A stretch of DNA of 41,358 nt from Colwellia sp. (GTDB taxonomy: Bacteria > Pseudomonadota > Gammaproteobacteria > Enterobacterales > Alteromonadaceae), in contig JAESPR010000092.1 of the NCBI GenBank assembly GCA_016765685.1, positions 1 to 41,358 on the forward strand. Reading direction: 5' to 3'. Each line of letters begins with the position of its first letter. The first letter of the stretch is position 1. A program made the translations under genes and the position numbers. The notes under the pieces were generated by a model. It saw nothing but the letters and a program-made list of their open reading frames with translations, had not been told where the DNA came from and did not search any database. This document shows, in pieces, positions 7,507-15,736 of this stretch.

Positions 7507-8022
7507 ATGTTAACTAAAAAAATTATTGCCCTAATGGTGGTTGTGGTATTATTGGCTTACGCTTGTGAGGATGACCGCCCCAGTTATAAAACCGTGCAAG
7601 ACAACTTTTTTGCTCATCAACGTGCTTTTAAACAAATAGCAGATATTGTTTGTCAAATGGGAAAAGTGAAACAACCTTATAGTTATACCCAAGATGAATT
7701 TGGATATGGTTTTGAAAGTACAAAAGCGGAGCATCGCATTAAAAATCTCGATGCGTTATTAATACAAGTAAGAATGTCAGAGCTTCGTTATCAAAAAACA
7801 AAATCAGGACAATGCATGGTAAGTTTGCAATATTTTGTCCGCGGTTTTGCTGGCAGTGGGTTTAAATTTGACTATAACTATCAGGTTGAAACGCCGAAAC
7901 CTTATGATGCTAAAAAACATAGCTTTAAACAGCTTGTCGATGCGGCTAAAAAAGATGGTAAGGACTTTCGTTTTGATATGCCATTAGCAGATGGCTGGTA
8001 TTTTACCTTTATTTATACCTAG
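7507..8022 (+). CDS. Putative lipoprotein, possible immunity partner of the Toxin_44-like protein
   Basis: A 171-residue protein with the membrane signal MLTKKIIALMVVVVLLAYACEDD. Cleavage before Cys20 would make a lipoprotein, although LAYAC is a weak lipobox. The mature part, rich in Lys, Tyr and Phe, has alternating segments such as SLQYFVRGFAGSGFKFDYNYQVE and ends in DGWYFTFIYT, which suggests beta strands. No family was recognised. It starts 57 bp after the toxin-like gene in the same direction and ends before the second bracketing hairpin. Because immunity proteins usually sit directly downstream of polymorphic toxins and can be lipoproteins when the target is in the envelope, that role is inferred from position only. 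Confidence 0.6.
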   Translation: MLTKKIIALMVVVVLLAYACEDDRPSYKTVQDNFFAHQRAFKQIADIVCQMGKVKQPYSYTQDEFGYGFESTKAEHRIKNLDALLIQVRMSELRYQKTKSGQCMVSLQYFVRGFAGSGFKFDYNYQVETPKPYDAKKHSFKQLVDAAKKDGKDFRFDMPLADGWYFTFIYT

Positions 8023-8106
8023 AGGATCACGGCTAGCGCATTTTTACCCCAAATTTATGTTTATTAGAACACTTTGTAGAGGATCATAGATAGAGTTCAA
8101 ACATTA

Positions 8107-8137
8107 AAAAAAGCCAGTAATTGCTTTACTGGCTTTG
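8107..8137 (-). terminator. Terminator hairpin between the cassette and glcB
   Basis: The stem AAAGCCAGT (8110-8118)/ACTGGCTTT (8128-8136) is preceded by seven A, which gives a strong T tract on the minus strand, and lies 45 bp beyond the glcB stop. It is probably the glcB terminator and, more weakly, the end of the rightward cassette. Confidence 0.8.
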
Positions 8138-8181
8138 TTATTTTGTTTACGGCACATTCATACTATTTTTATAAAAAACTA

Positions 8182-10353
8182 TTAACCGCAGGCTTTCTTA
8201 TCTAACCTAAACTGGTGTAACAAGGGTTCGGTATAACCACTAGGCTGCTTTGCACCTTCAAATACTAATGAACAAGCGGCTTTAAAAGCAATGTTATTGG
8301 CAAAATCATCACTCATGGCTAGATAACTTGGATCGTGAGCATTTTGACCATCAACAATTTTTGCCATTTTCTCTAAGCTTATCTGCACTTGTTGTGGAGT
8401 GCAAATGCCATGATGTAACCAGTTAGCAATATGTTGACTAGAAATACGCAGCGTTGCTCTATCTTCCATTAAGCCGACATCATTAATATCAGGTACTTTT
8501 GAGCAACCAATACCTTGGTCTATCCAACGCACCACATAACCTAAAATGCCTTGAGCATTATTGTCTAATTCCTCTGCGATTTCAGTGTCACTCCAATTGG
8601 TATTAGTTGCCAATGGAATAGTGAGGATATCGTCTAAGCTGGCGCTTTTGCGTTGCATTAACTCTTGCTGCAAGGTAAACACATCAACACGATGGTAATG
8701 TAAGGCATGCAATGTTGCCGCTGTTGGTGAAGGTACCCATGCGGTATTGGCTCCGGCCTCTACATGGTTAATCTTAGTGGCGATCATGTTGGCCATTTGA
8801 TCAGGAATTGGCCACATGCCTTTACCTATTTGGGCTTTTTGGCTAAAACCGCAGGCTAAGCCAGTATCAACATTGTTATCTTCATAAGCGCTAATCCAAG
8901 GAGTTAATTTAATATCAGCTTTACGTGCCATAGGACCTGCTGCCATCGAGGTATGAATTTCATCACCGGTTCGGTCTAAAAAGCCGGTATTAATAAATAC
9001 CACGCGTTCTTTGGCAGCATGAATACAGTTTTTTAAATTAACACTGGTACGTCTTTCTTCATCCATAATGCCCATTTTGATGGTATTACGTGGCAGTGAT
9101 AACGCGTCTTCAACGCGAGCAAATAAGGTGTCAGCAAACTGTACTTCATCAGGGCCATGCATTTTAGGTTTAACAATATAAATAGATGCTTCCTGACTGT
9201 TGCTAAGTTTACTATTGCCCTTAATATCATGCAAAGCAATAAGTGAGGTGATCATCGCATCCATAATGCCTTCAGGTACTTCTCGCCCTTGATTATCAAT
9301 AATGGCGTTATTGGTCATTAAGTGGCCGACGTTGCGGACAAACATTAAACTGCGACCTTTTAGCGTTATTGAATCGCCCGTTAATGACTGGTATTGACGG
9401 TCTTCATTCATTGTACGGGTAAACGTTTGACCACCTTTGTTAATGTTTTCTGTTAAGTTACCTTGCATTAAGCCAAGCCAATTACGATAGGCAATCACTT
9501 TATCTTCGCCATCAACCGCCGCGACTGAATCTTCACAATCCATAATAGTGGTTAGGGCTGATTCAAGAATAATGTCACTTAAGGTTGAGGGATCTGATTT
9601 GCCTATTTCGCTGTCAGCATCAAGCACTAACTCTAGGTGCAAACCATGGTGTTGAAATACTAAAGTGTTTGGCTGGCTGATACTGCCGGTAAAACCGATG
9701 AAAGCATCAGGGTGTTGTAATGAACTTTGTTCGCCATTGTGCAAACTGACCATAAGTTGTTGTTCATTTAAGTGATATGCAACCACATCTTGATGACTAC
9801 CATTGTTTAACGGAATGGATTGATCTAAATAATTTTTCGCATAATGAATAACTTTTGCACCACGAACAGCATTATAGGCTGCTGTTTTTTCTGCACCATT
9901 TTCACTACTAATAACATCAGTACCATAAAGTGCATCATATAAACTGCCCCAACGCGCATTCACCGCATTTAAGGCAAAACGAGCATTCATTATTGGCACT
10001 ACCAACTGAGGCCCTGCGATTGTAGCAAGCTCAGCATCAACATTCATTGTGCTAATAGTGAAGTCGTCTACAACTGGCGTTAAATAGCCAATATCAGTTA
10101 AAAACTGTTTATAGCTAGCAAAGTTAAATTTGTCAGCAAAGTTAGCTTGGTGCCAGTGGTCTATTTGTGTTTGTAAACTATCTCGTTTGGCAAGTAGATT
10201 AGCATTATCATCAGACAAATCATTAATGATGTCAGCGAAATTTTGCCAAAATTGGGTAGAAGAAAGTCCAGATTCTGGCAGTGCTTGGTGTTCAATAAAA
10301 TCGAATAAATTTTGGTTTATAGTTAAACCGGCTAAGTTTACTGTTTGAGTCAT
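8182..10353 (-). CDS. glcB: Malate synthase G
   Basis: At 723 residues it has exactly the usual length of malate synthase G. It makes malate from glyoxylate and acetyl-CoA in the cytoplasm, the second step of the glyoxylate shunt. Family blocks visible include MDCEDSVAAVDGEDKVIAYRNWLG, RNVGHLMTN (active-site arginine), the MGIMDEERRTSVNL metal-binding glutamate region, FINTGFLDRTGDEIHT, and EDRATLRISSQHIANWL with the catalytic base aspartate. GGAAAA precedes the ATG. A LysR gene lies upstream in the same direction and aceA, the first shunt enzyme, beyond it. A perfect palindrome at 10396-10412 sits in its promoter region. Confidence 0.97.
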   Translation of the reverse strand: MTQTVNLAGLTINQNLFDFIEHQALPESGLSSTQFWQNFADIINDLSDDNANLLAKRDSLQTQIDHWHQANFADKFNFASYKQFLTDIGYLTPVVDDFTISTMNVDAELATIAGPQLVVPIMNARFALNAVNARWGSLYDALYGTDVISSENGAEKTAAYNAVRGAKVIHYAKNYLDQSIPLNNGSHQDVVAYHLNEQQLMVSLHNGEQSSLQHPDAFIGFTGSISQPNTLVFQHHGLHLELVLDADSEIGKSDPSTLSDIILESALTTIMDCEDSVAAVDGEDKVIAYRNWLGLMQGNLTENINKGGQTFTRTMNEDRQYQSLTGDSITLKGRSLMFVRNVGHLMTNNAIIDNQGREVPEGIMDAMITSLIALHDIKGNSKLSNSQEASIYIVKPKMHGPDEVQFADTLFARVEDALSLPRNTIKMGIMDEERRTSVNLKNCIHAAKERVVFINTGFLDRTGDEIHTSMAAGPMARKADIKLTPWISAYEDNNVDTGLACGFSQKAQIGKGMWPIPDQMANMIATKINHVEAGANTAWVPSPTAATLHALHYHRVDVFTLQQELMQRKSASLDDILTIPLATNTNWSDTEIAEELDNNAQGILGYVVRWIDQGIGCSKVPDINDVGLMEDRATLRISSQHIANWLHHGICTPQQVQISLEKMAKIVDGQNAHDPSYLAMSDDFANNIAFKAACSLVFEGAKQPSGYTEPLLHQFRLDKKACG

Positions 10354-10395
10354 GTTTTCCTCGCTTTACTGTGCTGAGATAATAACCTGATGAGG

Positions 10396-10412
10396 TTTCA
10401 TTTTAAATGAAA
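10396..10412. promoter_or_regulatory. 17-bp palindrome upstream of glcB, candidate operator
   Basis: TTTCATTT-T-AAATGAAA is a perfect 8-bp inverted repeat with one central base, 43-59 bp before the glcB start. Its place and symmetry suit a regulator such as the neighbouring LysR protein, but no matching copy was found before aceA. Confidence 0.45.
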
Positions 10413-10516
10413 GCTCTGTGTTTATCTATCCTATTGCTAATGGTTATTCCTCGCAATATCAGTGCTATTATAACTACTATTTGTTTTGTGAATGGTATTT
10501 CGTGGTGTATTTCTGT

Positions 10517-11476
10517 CTAGATATTTCCATCGCTCAATTGCACTTGTCTTGCCGCTTCAATAACTAATTGCCTAAACCATATGTGGCTTGCATCGTGATG
10601 TAATAAAGGACTCCAGATCATTTTTAATTCCATATCAGGAATTTCAAATGGCGGTTTAACAATAATGTAATTTGCATCATTTTTATGCAGCATTGCGGCT
10701 TTTGTGGGTAAGGTTGCGATTAAGTTGTCTTCAAAAGCAAGTTGCATTGCCACATGGTAGTTTCGAGTGAACACTTTTATATCGCGTTTTTTACCTAACC
10801 TTGCTAAAGATTCATCAACCCAACCGAGCTTTTGCACATCATTGGGGTTCATACCAACGCCAACACCAAAGCCAGTTTTTGATACCCAAACATGCTTTGC
10901 CGCAAGGTAAGAGTTTAAATTAAATTTGGGGACTACGGGGTTATCAGCACTTAATAAACAAGAAAAAGAATCACGCCAAATAGATTTTTGATGAAACGAT
11001 TGCGGTAATTCATCAAAGCGGTTAATCGCCATGTCTATTTTGCCCGCTTCTACGTCATGAAAAGTGACATCACTGGGCGTCATTATATCAATAGTAATGT
11101 TTGGGGCAGTTTTGTTGAGTAGCTTTAATAGTTTAGGTAGCAGAGTAGACGCAGCATAATCACTGGCCATAATGCGAAATACACGGCTGCTGTTTTGTTC
11201 GTTAAACTCTTCTTCGCCTTGCAAGGTTTCTTCTAACTCAAGCAGTATTTTTCTAATAGCAGGAGCTAAGGCTCTTGCTCTTTCTGTTGGCGACATGCCA
11301 TTAGAAGTGCGTACTAATATGGGGTCATTAAATAACGTTCTTAAACGTTTTAAACCATTACTCATTGCTGGTTGAGTTATGTTTAATTGACCCGCTGCTC
11401 GGGTTACATTTTTTTCTCTAAGCAGTACGTCTAAATAAACGAGTAGGTTTAAATCAATTTTAGATATATTCATCAT
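10517..11476 (-). CDS. LysR-family regulator, probable control of the glyoxylate shunt
   Basis: A 319-residue LysR protein. The N-terminal helix-turn-helix (about 8-66) reads DLNLLVYLDVLLREKNVTRAA then LNITQPAMSNGLKRLR, the NodD/LeuO-like subgroup. The effector domain begins near residue 90 (VFRIMASDYAASTLLPKLL). An alternative start is Met2. It lies between aceA, read divergently, and glcB, read in the same direction 163 bp downstream, so it is well placed to control both. LysR targets are usually next to the gene. The ligand is unknown. Confidence 0.85.
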   Translation of the reverse strand: MMNISKIDLNLLVYLDVLLREKNVTRAAGQLNITQPAMSNGLKRLRTLFNDPILVRTSNGMSPTERARALAPAIRKILLELEETLQGEEEFNEQNSSRVFRIMASDYAASTLLPKLLKLLNKTAPNITIDIMTPSDVTFHDVEAGKIDMAINRFDELPQSFHQKSIWRDSFSCLLSADNPVVPKFNLNSYLAAKHVWVSKTGFGVGVGMNPNDVQKLGWVDESLARLGKKRDIKVFTRNYHVAMQLAFEDNLIATLPTKAAMLHKNDANYIIVKPPFEIPDMELKMIWSPLLHHDASHIWFRQLVIEAARQVQLSDGNI

Positions 11477-11814
11477 TTTAATGACTCTTTTAAAAACATA
11501 ATTAAAATAGATATAAGCGAAAACTCTCTATTATTCAATCTTTTTTATCATAGGTTTTTACTAAACCAAGCCATCATTTAACTGTGTGTTTGGGTAACTC
11601 TTTGTATTTTAGTAATTAACTGTGGCTAAAATTAGAGTATATACTTAAGTATTTCCTGTGTGAATGACGGTAATAATAAATATATATTTCATTAATGGGT
11701 GTTGGTTGACTATTATTTTTGTTGTCAGGTGTGGCAGCTTACCAAGCGAGTTACATCAAACCAGATTAATTTACCCATTAAATTAATGTTAAATAAGACC
11801 CATTGGAGAATGTC
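11477..11814. promoter_or_regulatory. Divergent promoter region between the LysR gene and aceA
   Basis: This 338-bp AT-rich gap holds both promoters. A short palindrome ATACTTAAGTAT lies near 11640-11655 and fits the loose LysR T-N11-A pattern. GGAG at 11805-11808 is the aceA ribosome site and decides its ATG at 11815. No gene is supported in the gap. Confidence 0.45.
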
Positions 11815-13401
11815 ATGTCTAATTATCAAAGTGCTATTGAAGCAGTTAAAGCAATTAAAGAACAAGCGGGTAGCGCTTGGGATGCGATTAATCCTGAATC
11901 AGTGGCTCGTATGCGTGCACAAAATAAATTCAAAACTGGTTTAGAAATCGCTCAGTATACCGCAGACATTATGCGTAACGACATGGATGCGTATGACGCT
12001 GATAGCTCTAAGTATACTCAGTCGCTAGGTTGCTGGCATGGTTTTGTGGGCCAACAGAAAATGATTTCTATCAAGAAGCATTTTGACGGTAAAACAGACA
12101 GACGTTATTTATACCTTTCGGGTTGGATGGTTGCAGCACTTCGTAGCGAGTTTGGCCCTCTGCCAGATCAATCTATGCATGAAAAAACATCGGTAGCTTC
12201 TTTAGTTGCAGAGCTTTACACCTTCCTACGACAAGCCGATGCGCGTGAACTAGGCGGTCTTTTTCGCGAGTTAGACGCGGCTGCAGATGTTGATAAAGCT
12301 GCTATTCAAGACAAAATTGATAATCACGTTACTCATGTTGTGCCAATTATTGCTGATATTGATGCCGGTTTTGGTAACGCGGAAGCAACTTACTTAATGG
12401 CCAAACAAATGATTGAAGCCGGTGCTTGTGCCCTTCAAATTGAAAATCAAGTTGCCGATGAAAAGCAGTGTGGACACCAAGACGGTAAAGTAACGGTTCC
12501 TCATGCAGATTTTCATTCTAAAATTCGTGCCTTGCGTCATGCTTTTTTAGAGTTAGGTATCGACAATGGTATCATTGTTTCTCGTACCGACTCTGAAGGT
12601 GCAGGTCTTACCAAAGAAATTGCGGTTGTTAAAGAGCCGGGCGATCAAGGTGACATTTATAATTCTTTCCTCGACGTTGAAGAAATTGACGTAAGCGACA
12701 TGGCCGAAGGTGATGTATGTTTCAACCGTAATGGCAAGCTTGTACGTCCTAAGCGTTTACCTTCTGGTTTATACCAATTCCGTCAAGGTACAGGTGAAGA
12801 GCGTTGTGTATTTGACAGCATTGAAGCAATTAAAGCGGGCGCTGACTTGCTTTGGATTGAAACAGCAACGCCAAACGTGGCCGATATCACGGCAATGATG
12901 AATGAAGTGCGTAAAGAAATCCCTAATGCTAAACTTGTTTACAATAACAGCCCATCATTCAACTGGACACTAAACTTCCGTCAGCAGCAGTTTGATGCCA
13001 TGGAAGCTGCGGGTGAAGACGTATCTGCTTATGTTCGCGGCGATCTAATGAAAGCTGAATATGACGAAACTGAATTGTCTGCAAGAGCGGATGATAAAAT
13101 TCGTAGTTTCCAAGCGGATACTTCACGTGAAGCCGGTATATTCCATCACTTGATTACGCTTCCTACTTATCACACCACGGCATTGTCTGTTGATAACCTA
13201 GCTAAAGAGTACTTCGGCGATGCGGCTATGCTTGGTTATGTTGCAGGCGTACAACGTAAAGAAATTCGTCAAGGTATCGCCTGTGTTAAGCACCAAAACA
13301 TGTCTGGATCAGACATGGGTGATGATCACAAAGAATACTTTGCGGGTGAGAATGCGCTTAAAGCTGGCGGTGCGAAAAACACCTCTAACCAGTTCGGTTA
13401 G
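11815..13401 (+). CDS. aceA: Isocitrate lyase
   Basis: A 528-residue isocitrate lyase of the long type seen in Pseudomonas and many marine gammaproteobacteria, compared with about 434 residues in E. coli. It splits isocitrate to succinate and glyoxylate. Visible are IIADIDAGFGNAEATYLM (metal site), the active-site loop with cysteine in DEKQCGHQDGKV (KKCGH in E. coli), IVSRTDSEGAG, and YNNSPSFNW. The ATG at 11815 was chosen because GGAG lies 7-10 nt before it. Together with glcB and the LysR gene it makes a compact shunt cluster that lets the cell grow on acetate or fatty acids. It ends at a strong terminator (13469-13504). Confidence 0.97.
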   Translation: MSNYQSAIEAVKAIKEQAGSAWDAINPESVARMRAQNKFKTGLEIAQYTADIMRNDMDAYDADSSKYTQSLGCWHGFVGQQKMISIKKHFDGKTDRRYLYLSGWMVAALRSEFGPLPDQSMHEKTSVASLVAELYTFLRQADARELGGLFRELDAAADVDKAAIQDKIDNHVTHVVPIIADIDAGFGNAEATYLMAKQMIEAGACALQIENQVADEKQCGHQDGKVTVPHADFHSKIRALRHAFLELGIDNGIIVSRTDSEGAGLTKEIAVVKEPGDQGDIYNSFLDVEEIDVSDMAEGDVCFNRNGKLVRPKRLPSGLYQFRQGTGEERCVFDSIEAIKAGADLLWIETATPNVADITAMMNEVRKEIPNAKLVYNNSPSFNWTLNFRQQQFDAMEAAGEDVSAYVRGDLMKAEYDETELSARADDKIRSFQADTSREAGIFHHLITLPTYHTTALSVDNLAKEYFGDAAMLGYVAGVQRKEIRQGIACVKHQNMSGSDMGDDHKEYFAGENALKAGGAKNTSNQFG

Positions 13402-13468
13402 AAGCAGTTTTAAGTAACAAGCTTTAAGTAACAAGTTGATATGAATTTGTTACTTCTCAATACCCATG

Positions 13469-13504
13469 AAAAAGGCTAGCGCTCTTAAGAATGCTAGCCT
13501 TTTT
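13469..13504 (+). terminator. Bidirectional rho-independent terminator between aceA and the DUF481 gene
   Basis: A 12-bp perfect stem, AAAAAGGCTAGC/GCTAGCCTTTTT, with a 12-nt loop. T tracts lie on both strands, which suits the convergent genes on each side. Confidence 0.92.
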
Positions 13505-13536
13505 GTATGGGAAGGTTGGTCAATAAACGCAAACTA

Positions 13537-13575
13537 ACTTGTTACTTGTTACTTGTTACTTGTTACTTGTTACTT
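13537..13575. repeat. Heptanucleotide tandem repeat (ACTTGTT), 5.6 copies
   Basis: Five exact 7-bp ACTTGTT units plus ACTT lie in the intergenic DNA between convergent genes, ending 21 bp before the stop of the DUF481 gene. Read in phase TTACTTG, the unit differs by one base from TTATTTG at 6216-6247. Confidence 0.9.
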
Positions 13576-13596
13576 AAAGCTGATTTATCATTTTGC

Positions 13597-14376
13597 TTAA
13601 AAGCTATAAATCAAAGTCATCGACGTTTCAGTATTGGTGTTTTCGAACCCTTGTTCAACCTCAGTATCATAATCAATACGAATAGCAAACTTTAATTGTA
13701 AAGCATCAATTAATTTAGCGGTGACGGAAGTTTCTGATTTATAGACACTGTTTTCGCCAGATTCAGTCGCTTGTTTAGCAACAAGATACTGTTTAAATTC
13801 AACAAATTCATTGAATTTATGCTTGTAAAGCGCTTGTGCTTGTAAAATAAAGCTACTGCTACTTATTGAAGCCGTGCTATCAGTCTCACGGGTAATATCA
13901 TATTTTACCCCTGGACCCACATCGGCAAAAAAGGACGAGGTTTTAGTTTCGTACCAGTGACGACCCCAACCAGCAGAAAAAGAGCTTTGCGATTCAAAAC
14001 CACTGAATTTATCTTGCTCTAAAGCAAGGTTACCATAAAGGTAATTCTTTCCAATTTCATCTATGGTGTAGTTAGTTTGCGTTAAGATATCCCACTTGTT
14101 GTCGGTGCTGACAAATGACTTTTTGCCAGTATCATCTTTTTTTTCAAGCTTTTTAGCTAAAATATTAAAAATAACAGTAGTTCGCCATTTATCATCCTCG
14201 TGTTTGATATTAAAGCCGGCTTTAATATCTGCGCTTTTGGTATTGCCGCTTTTAAATAGAAAGCCCAATTCAGCTGAGGCAGTGAATGCCGGTTTTTTTT
14301 CTGCTTCTTCAGCTATTGCGGCGAATGATGTTAGCGGTAATAAACATAAGGCTGATAGCGCCAATTTACGAACCAT
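13597..14376 (-). CDS. DUF481 outer-membrane protein, YdiY-like (copy 1)
   Basis: A 259-residue exported protein. The signal peptide is about MVRKLALSALCLLPLTSFAAIAEE. The body is a run of amphipathic strands typical of DUF481, the salt-induced outer-membrane protein family, beginning FTASAELGFLFKSGNTKSADIKAG and ending in a C-terminal phenylalanine (TSMTLIYSF), the usual signal for beta-barrel insertion. The family's function is unknown; a barrel in the outer membrane is the structural expectation. Its neighbour at 14472 is a paralogue in the same direction with a 95-bp gap. It converges on aceA. Confidence 0.85.
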   Translation of the reverse strand: MVRKLALSALCLLPLTSFAAIAEEAEKKPAFTASAELGFLFKSGNTKSADIKAGFNIKHEDDKWRTTVIFNILAKKLEKKDDTGKKSFVSTDNKWDILTQTNYTIDEIGKNYLYGNLALEQDKFSGFESQSSFSAGWGRHWYETKTSSFFADVGPGVKYDITRETDSTASISSSSFILQAQALYKHKFNEFVEFKQYLVAKQATESGENSVYKSETSVTAKLIDALQLKFAIRIDYDTEVEQGFENTNTETSMTLIYSF

Positions 14377-14471
14377 GATTTTTCCTTGTCAATGTAAGTT
14401 ATTATAAATAACGGGATTATAACAGCAGTTAATTTAATGTTAAATGAAGTAGTTTTGTTTTAAATAAAAAA

Positions 14472-15356
14472 CTAAAAACTATAAACTAAGGTTACTGCGG
14501 TTTGTGTATCTAAGTTCTCTTTATCGGCTTCAACTTCGCTGTTGTAATCGAGCGTGAAAGTGAATTTTAATTGCAGTGTAGAAATAAGCTTAGTGGTGAC
14601 TGTGGTTTCTGCTTTATAAATATTATTTTCACTGCTTTTTAGCGCTTGTTTGGCATTGAAATGTTGTTTTAACTCAACATGTTCACCTAATTTTCTGATA
14701 TACAAAGCCTGAGCTTGTATTATAAAAGTATCTACAGTTCGTTGTGGCTCAATAGACGTTGCTTTGAATACATCTCGTTTATAACCCGGGCCTAAATCTC
14801 CCCATAGAGAGGCATTATTGCTTTTATACCAATGCCGCCCCCAACCTGTAGAAACAGAATTCTGATTAATAAAGCTACTAAACTTACTCTCTTCAAACCA
14901 AATATTACCATAAATATAGTTTTTTTCTTTATTGTCTAAACTGTAGTTGGTTTGTGAGGTTATGGTCCATTTTCGGTCGGTGGTTTTAAAGTGGGTAGCA
15001 CCATCATCATGGATGATATCTGCTTTTTTTAACAATAAATCGACATTTAATAAACTCAGCCATGGGCCTTTTTCAAAGCGTAAATCAACACCTGTTTTCA
15101 TATCCCCACTATTGGTATTACCGCTTTTATAAAGAAAACCAAGCTCAGCCGAGCCGGTAAGCATAGCAGGGGAGCTGATTTTTGTGCTTTGAATCGGCTT
15201 TTCTAAACTAGACATTATGTCGATTACAGTTGCATGAATGACAGCTAACTTTTTTTTAGCTGAAACCTGTTTAGCCCTATCTTGAGAGTAACTTCCGTGT
15301 GCATAAATGCTAACAGATAAAAGAAAAAATGAAGTAAAAGTGAATGCGCGGATCAT
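14472..15356 (-). CDS. DUF481 outer-membrane protein, YdiY-like (copy 2)
   Basis: A 294-residue paralogue of the protein encoded at 13597-14376. It has the signal peptide MIRAFTFTSFFLLSVSIYAHG and then about 45 extra polar residues before the shared start SAELGFLYKSGNTNSGDMKTG. Matching blocks in order are YIYGNIWFEESKFSSF, STGWGRHWYKS, LGPGYKRDV, FIIQAQALY and the closing TAVTLVYSF. The two genes are clearly a tandem duplication that has since diverged. The 159-bp MITE copy at 15400-15558 lies in its promoter region, 44 bp before the start, and could have changed its expression. Confidence 0.83.
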   Translation of the reverse strand: MIRAFTFTSFFLLSVSIYAHGSYSQDRAKQVSAKKKLAVIHATVIDIMSSLEKPIQSTKISSPAMLTGSAELGFLYKSGNTNSGDMKTGVDLRFEKGPWLSLLNVDLLLKKADIIHDDGATHFKTTDRKWTITSQTNYSLDNKEKNYIYGNIWFEESKFSSFINQNSVSTGWGRHWYKSNNASLWGDLGPGYKRDVFKATSIEPQRTVDTFIIQAQALYIRKLGEHVELKQHFNAKQALKSSENNIYKAETTVTTKLISTLQLKFTFTLDYNSEVEADKENLDTQTAVTLVYSF

Positions 15357-15399
15357 TTTAGTCTCAATTTTTAGGCAAAATAATATTGCAAAACGTATA

Positions 15400-15558
15400 A
15401 TACCAACCAGACTAACTAAGTGATCTTTTTAAATGGCTTAAATATCCAATAACATCGTTGCTTTCAATCCTAATAGCCAGCTATTATTCAATCAAGCGTC
15501 TTGTTCTTGAAAATTTACCCCCATTAAAATTTGAACCATTAATTAATCTGATTGATAT
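15400..15558. mobile_element. 159-bp MITE-like element, copy A
   Basis: The segment aligns without gaps to 24004-24162, differing at only a few positions. Its ends form imperfect inverted repeats: the left begins ATACCAACCAGACTAA, and the right, read in reverse complement in copy B, begins ATACCAATCAGATTAA. It has no coding capacity. Such non-autonomous elements are moved by a transposase encoded elsewhere. No convincing target duplication could be read. It fills most of the 380-bp gap between fba and the DUF481 gene. Confidence 0.8.
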
Positions 15559-15690
15559 AAGACGTTTTAGCCATGAGTAAGAATAGATTTATAAGCGAGG
15601 CGTAACAGCAGCTAACGGTAAATCACAACTTTAAAGGCCACTATTATAAAGAAGTTACTGTTATTTTAAAGTAAGTTTAGATAATTACTA

Positions 15691-15715
15691 TATAAAAAAA
15701 GGGCTGAAGCCCTTT
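15691..15715 (-). terminator. Rho-independent terminator of fba
   Basis: The perfect stem AAAGGGCT (15698-15705)/AGCCCTTT (15708-15715) with a 2-nt loop is preceded by a run of A, which is a T tract on the minus strand. It lies just beyond the fba stop. Confidence 0.88.
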
Positions 15716-15736
15716 AATTTTTTTAGGTGATGATGG

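Larger units (their letters stand above)
13420..13581. repeat. 16-bp perfect inverted repeat around the aceA terminator
   Basis: AGCTTTAAGTAACAAG (13420-13435) is exactly matched in reverse complement at 13566-13581. The left arm is preceded by a second TTAAGTAACAAG copy and the right arm merges into the heptamer array at 13537-13575. The terminator hairpin lies between the arms, so a long nested foldback is possible. Confidence 0.75.

Noticed and set aside
13537..13575. Possible CRISPR-like or direct-repeat array
   Set aside because: The units are 7 bp and contiguous with no spacers, and no cas genes are present. The same holds for 6216-6247 and 26124-26150.
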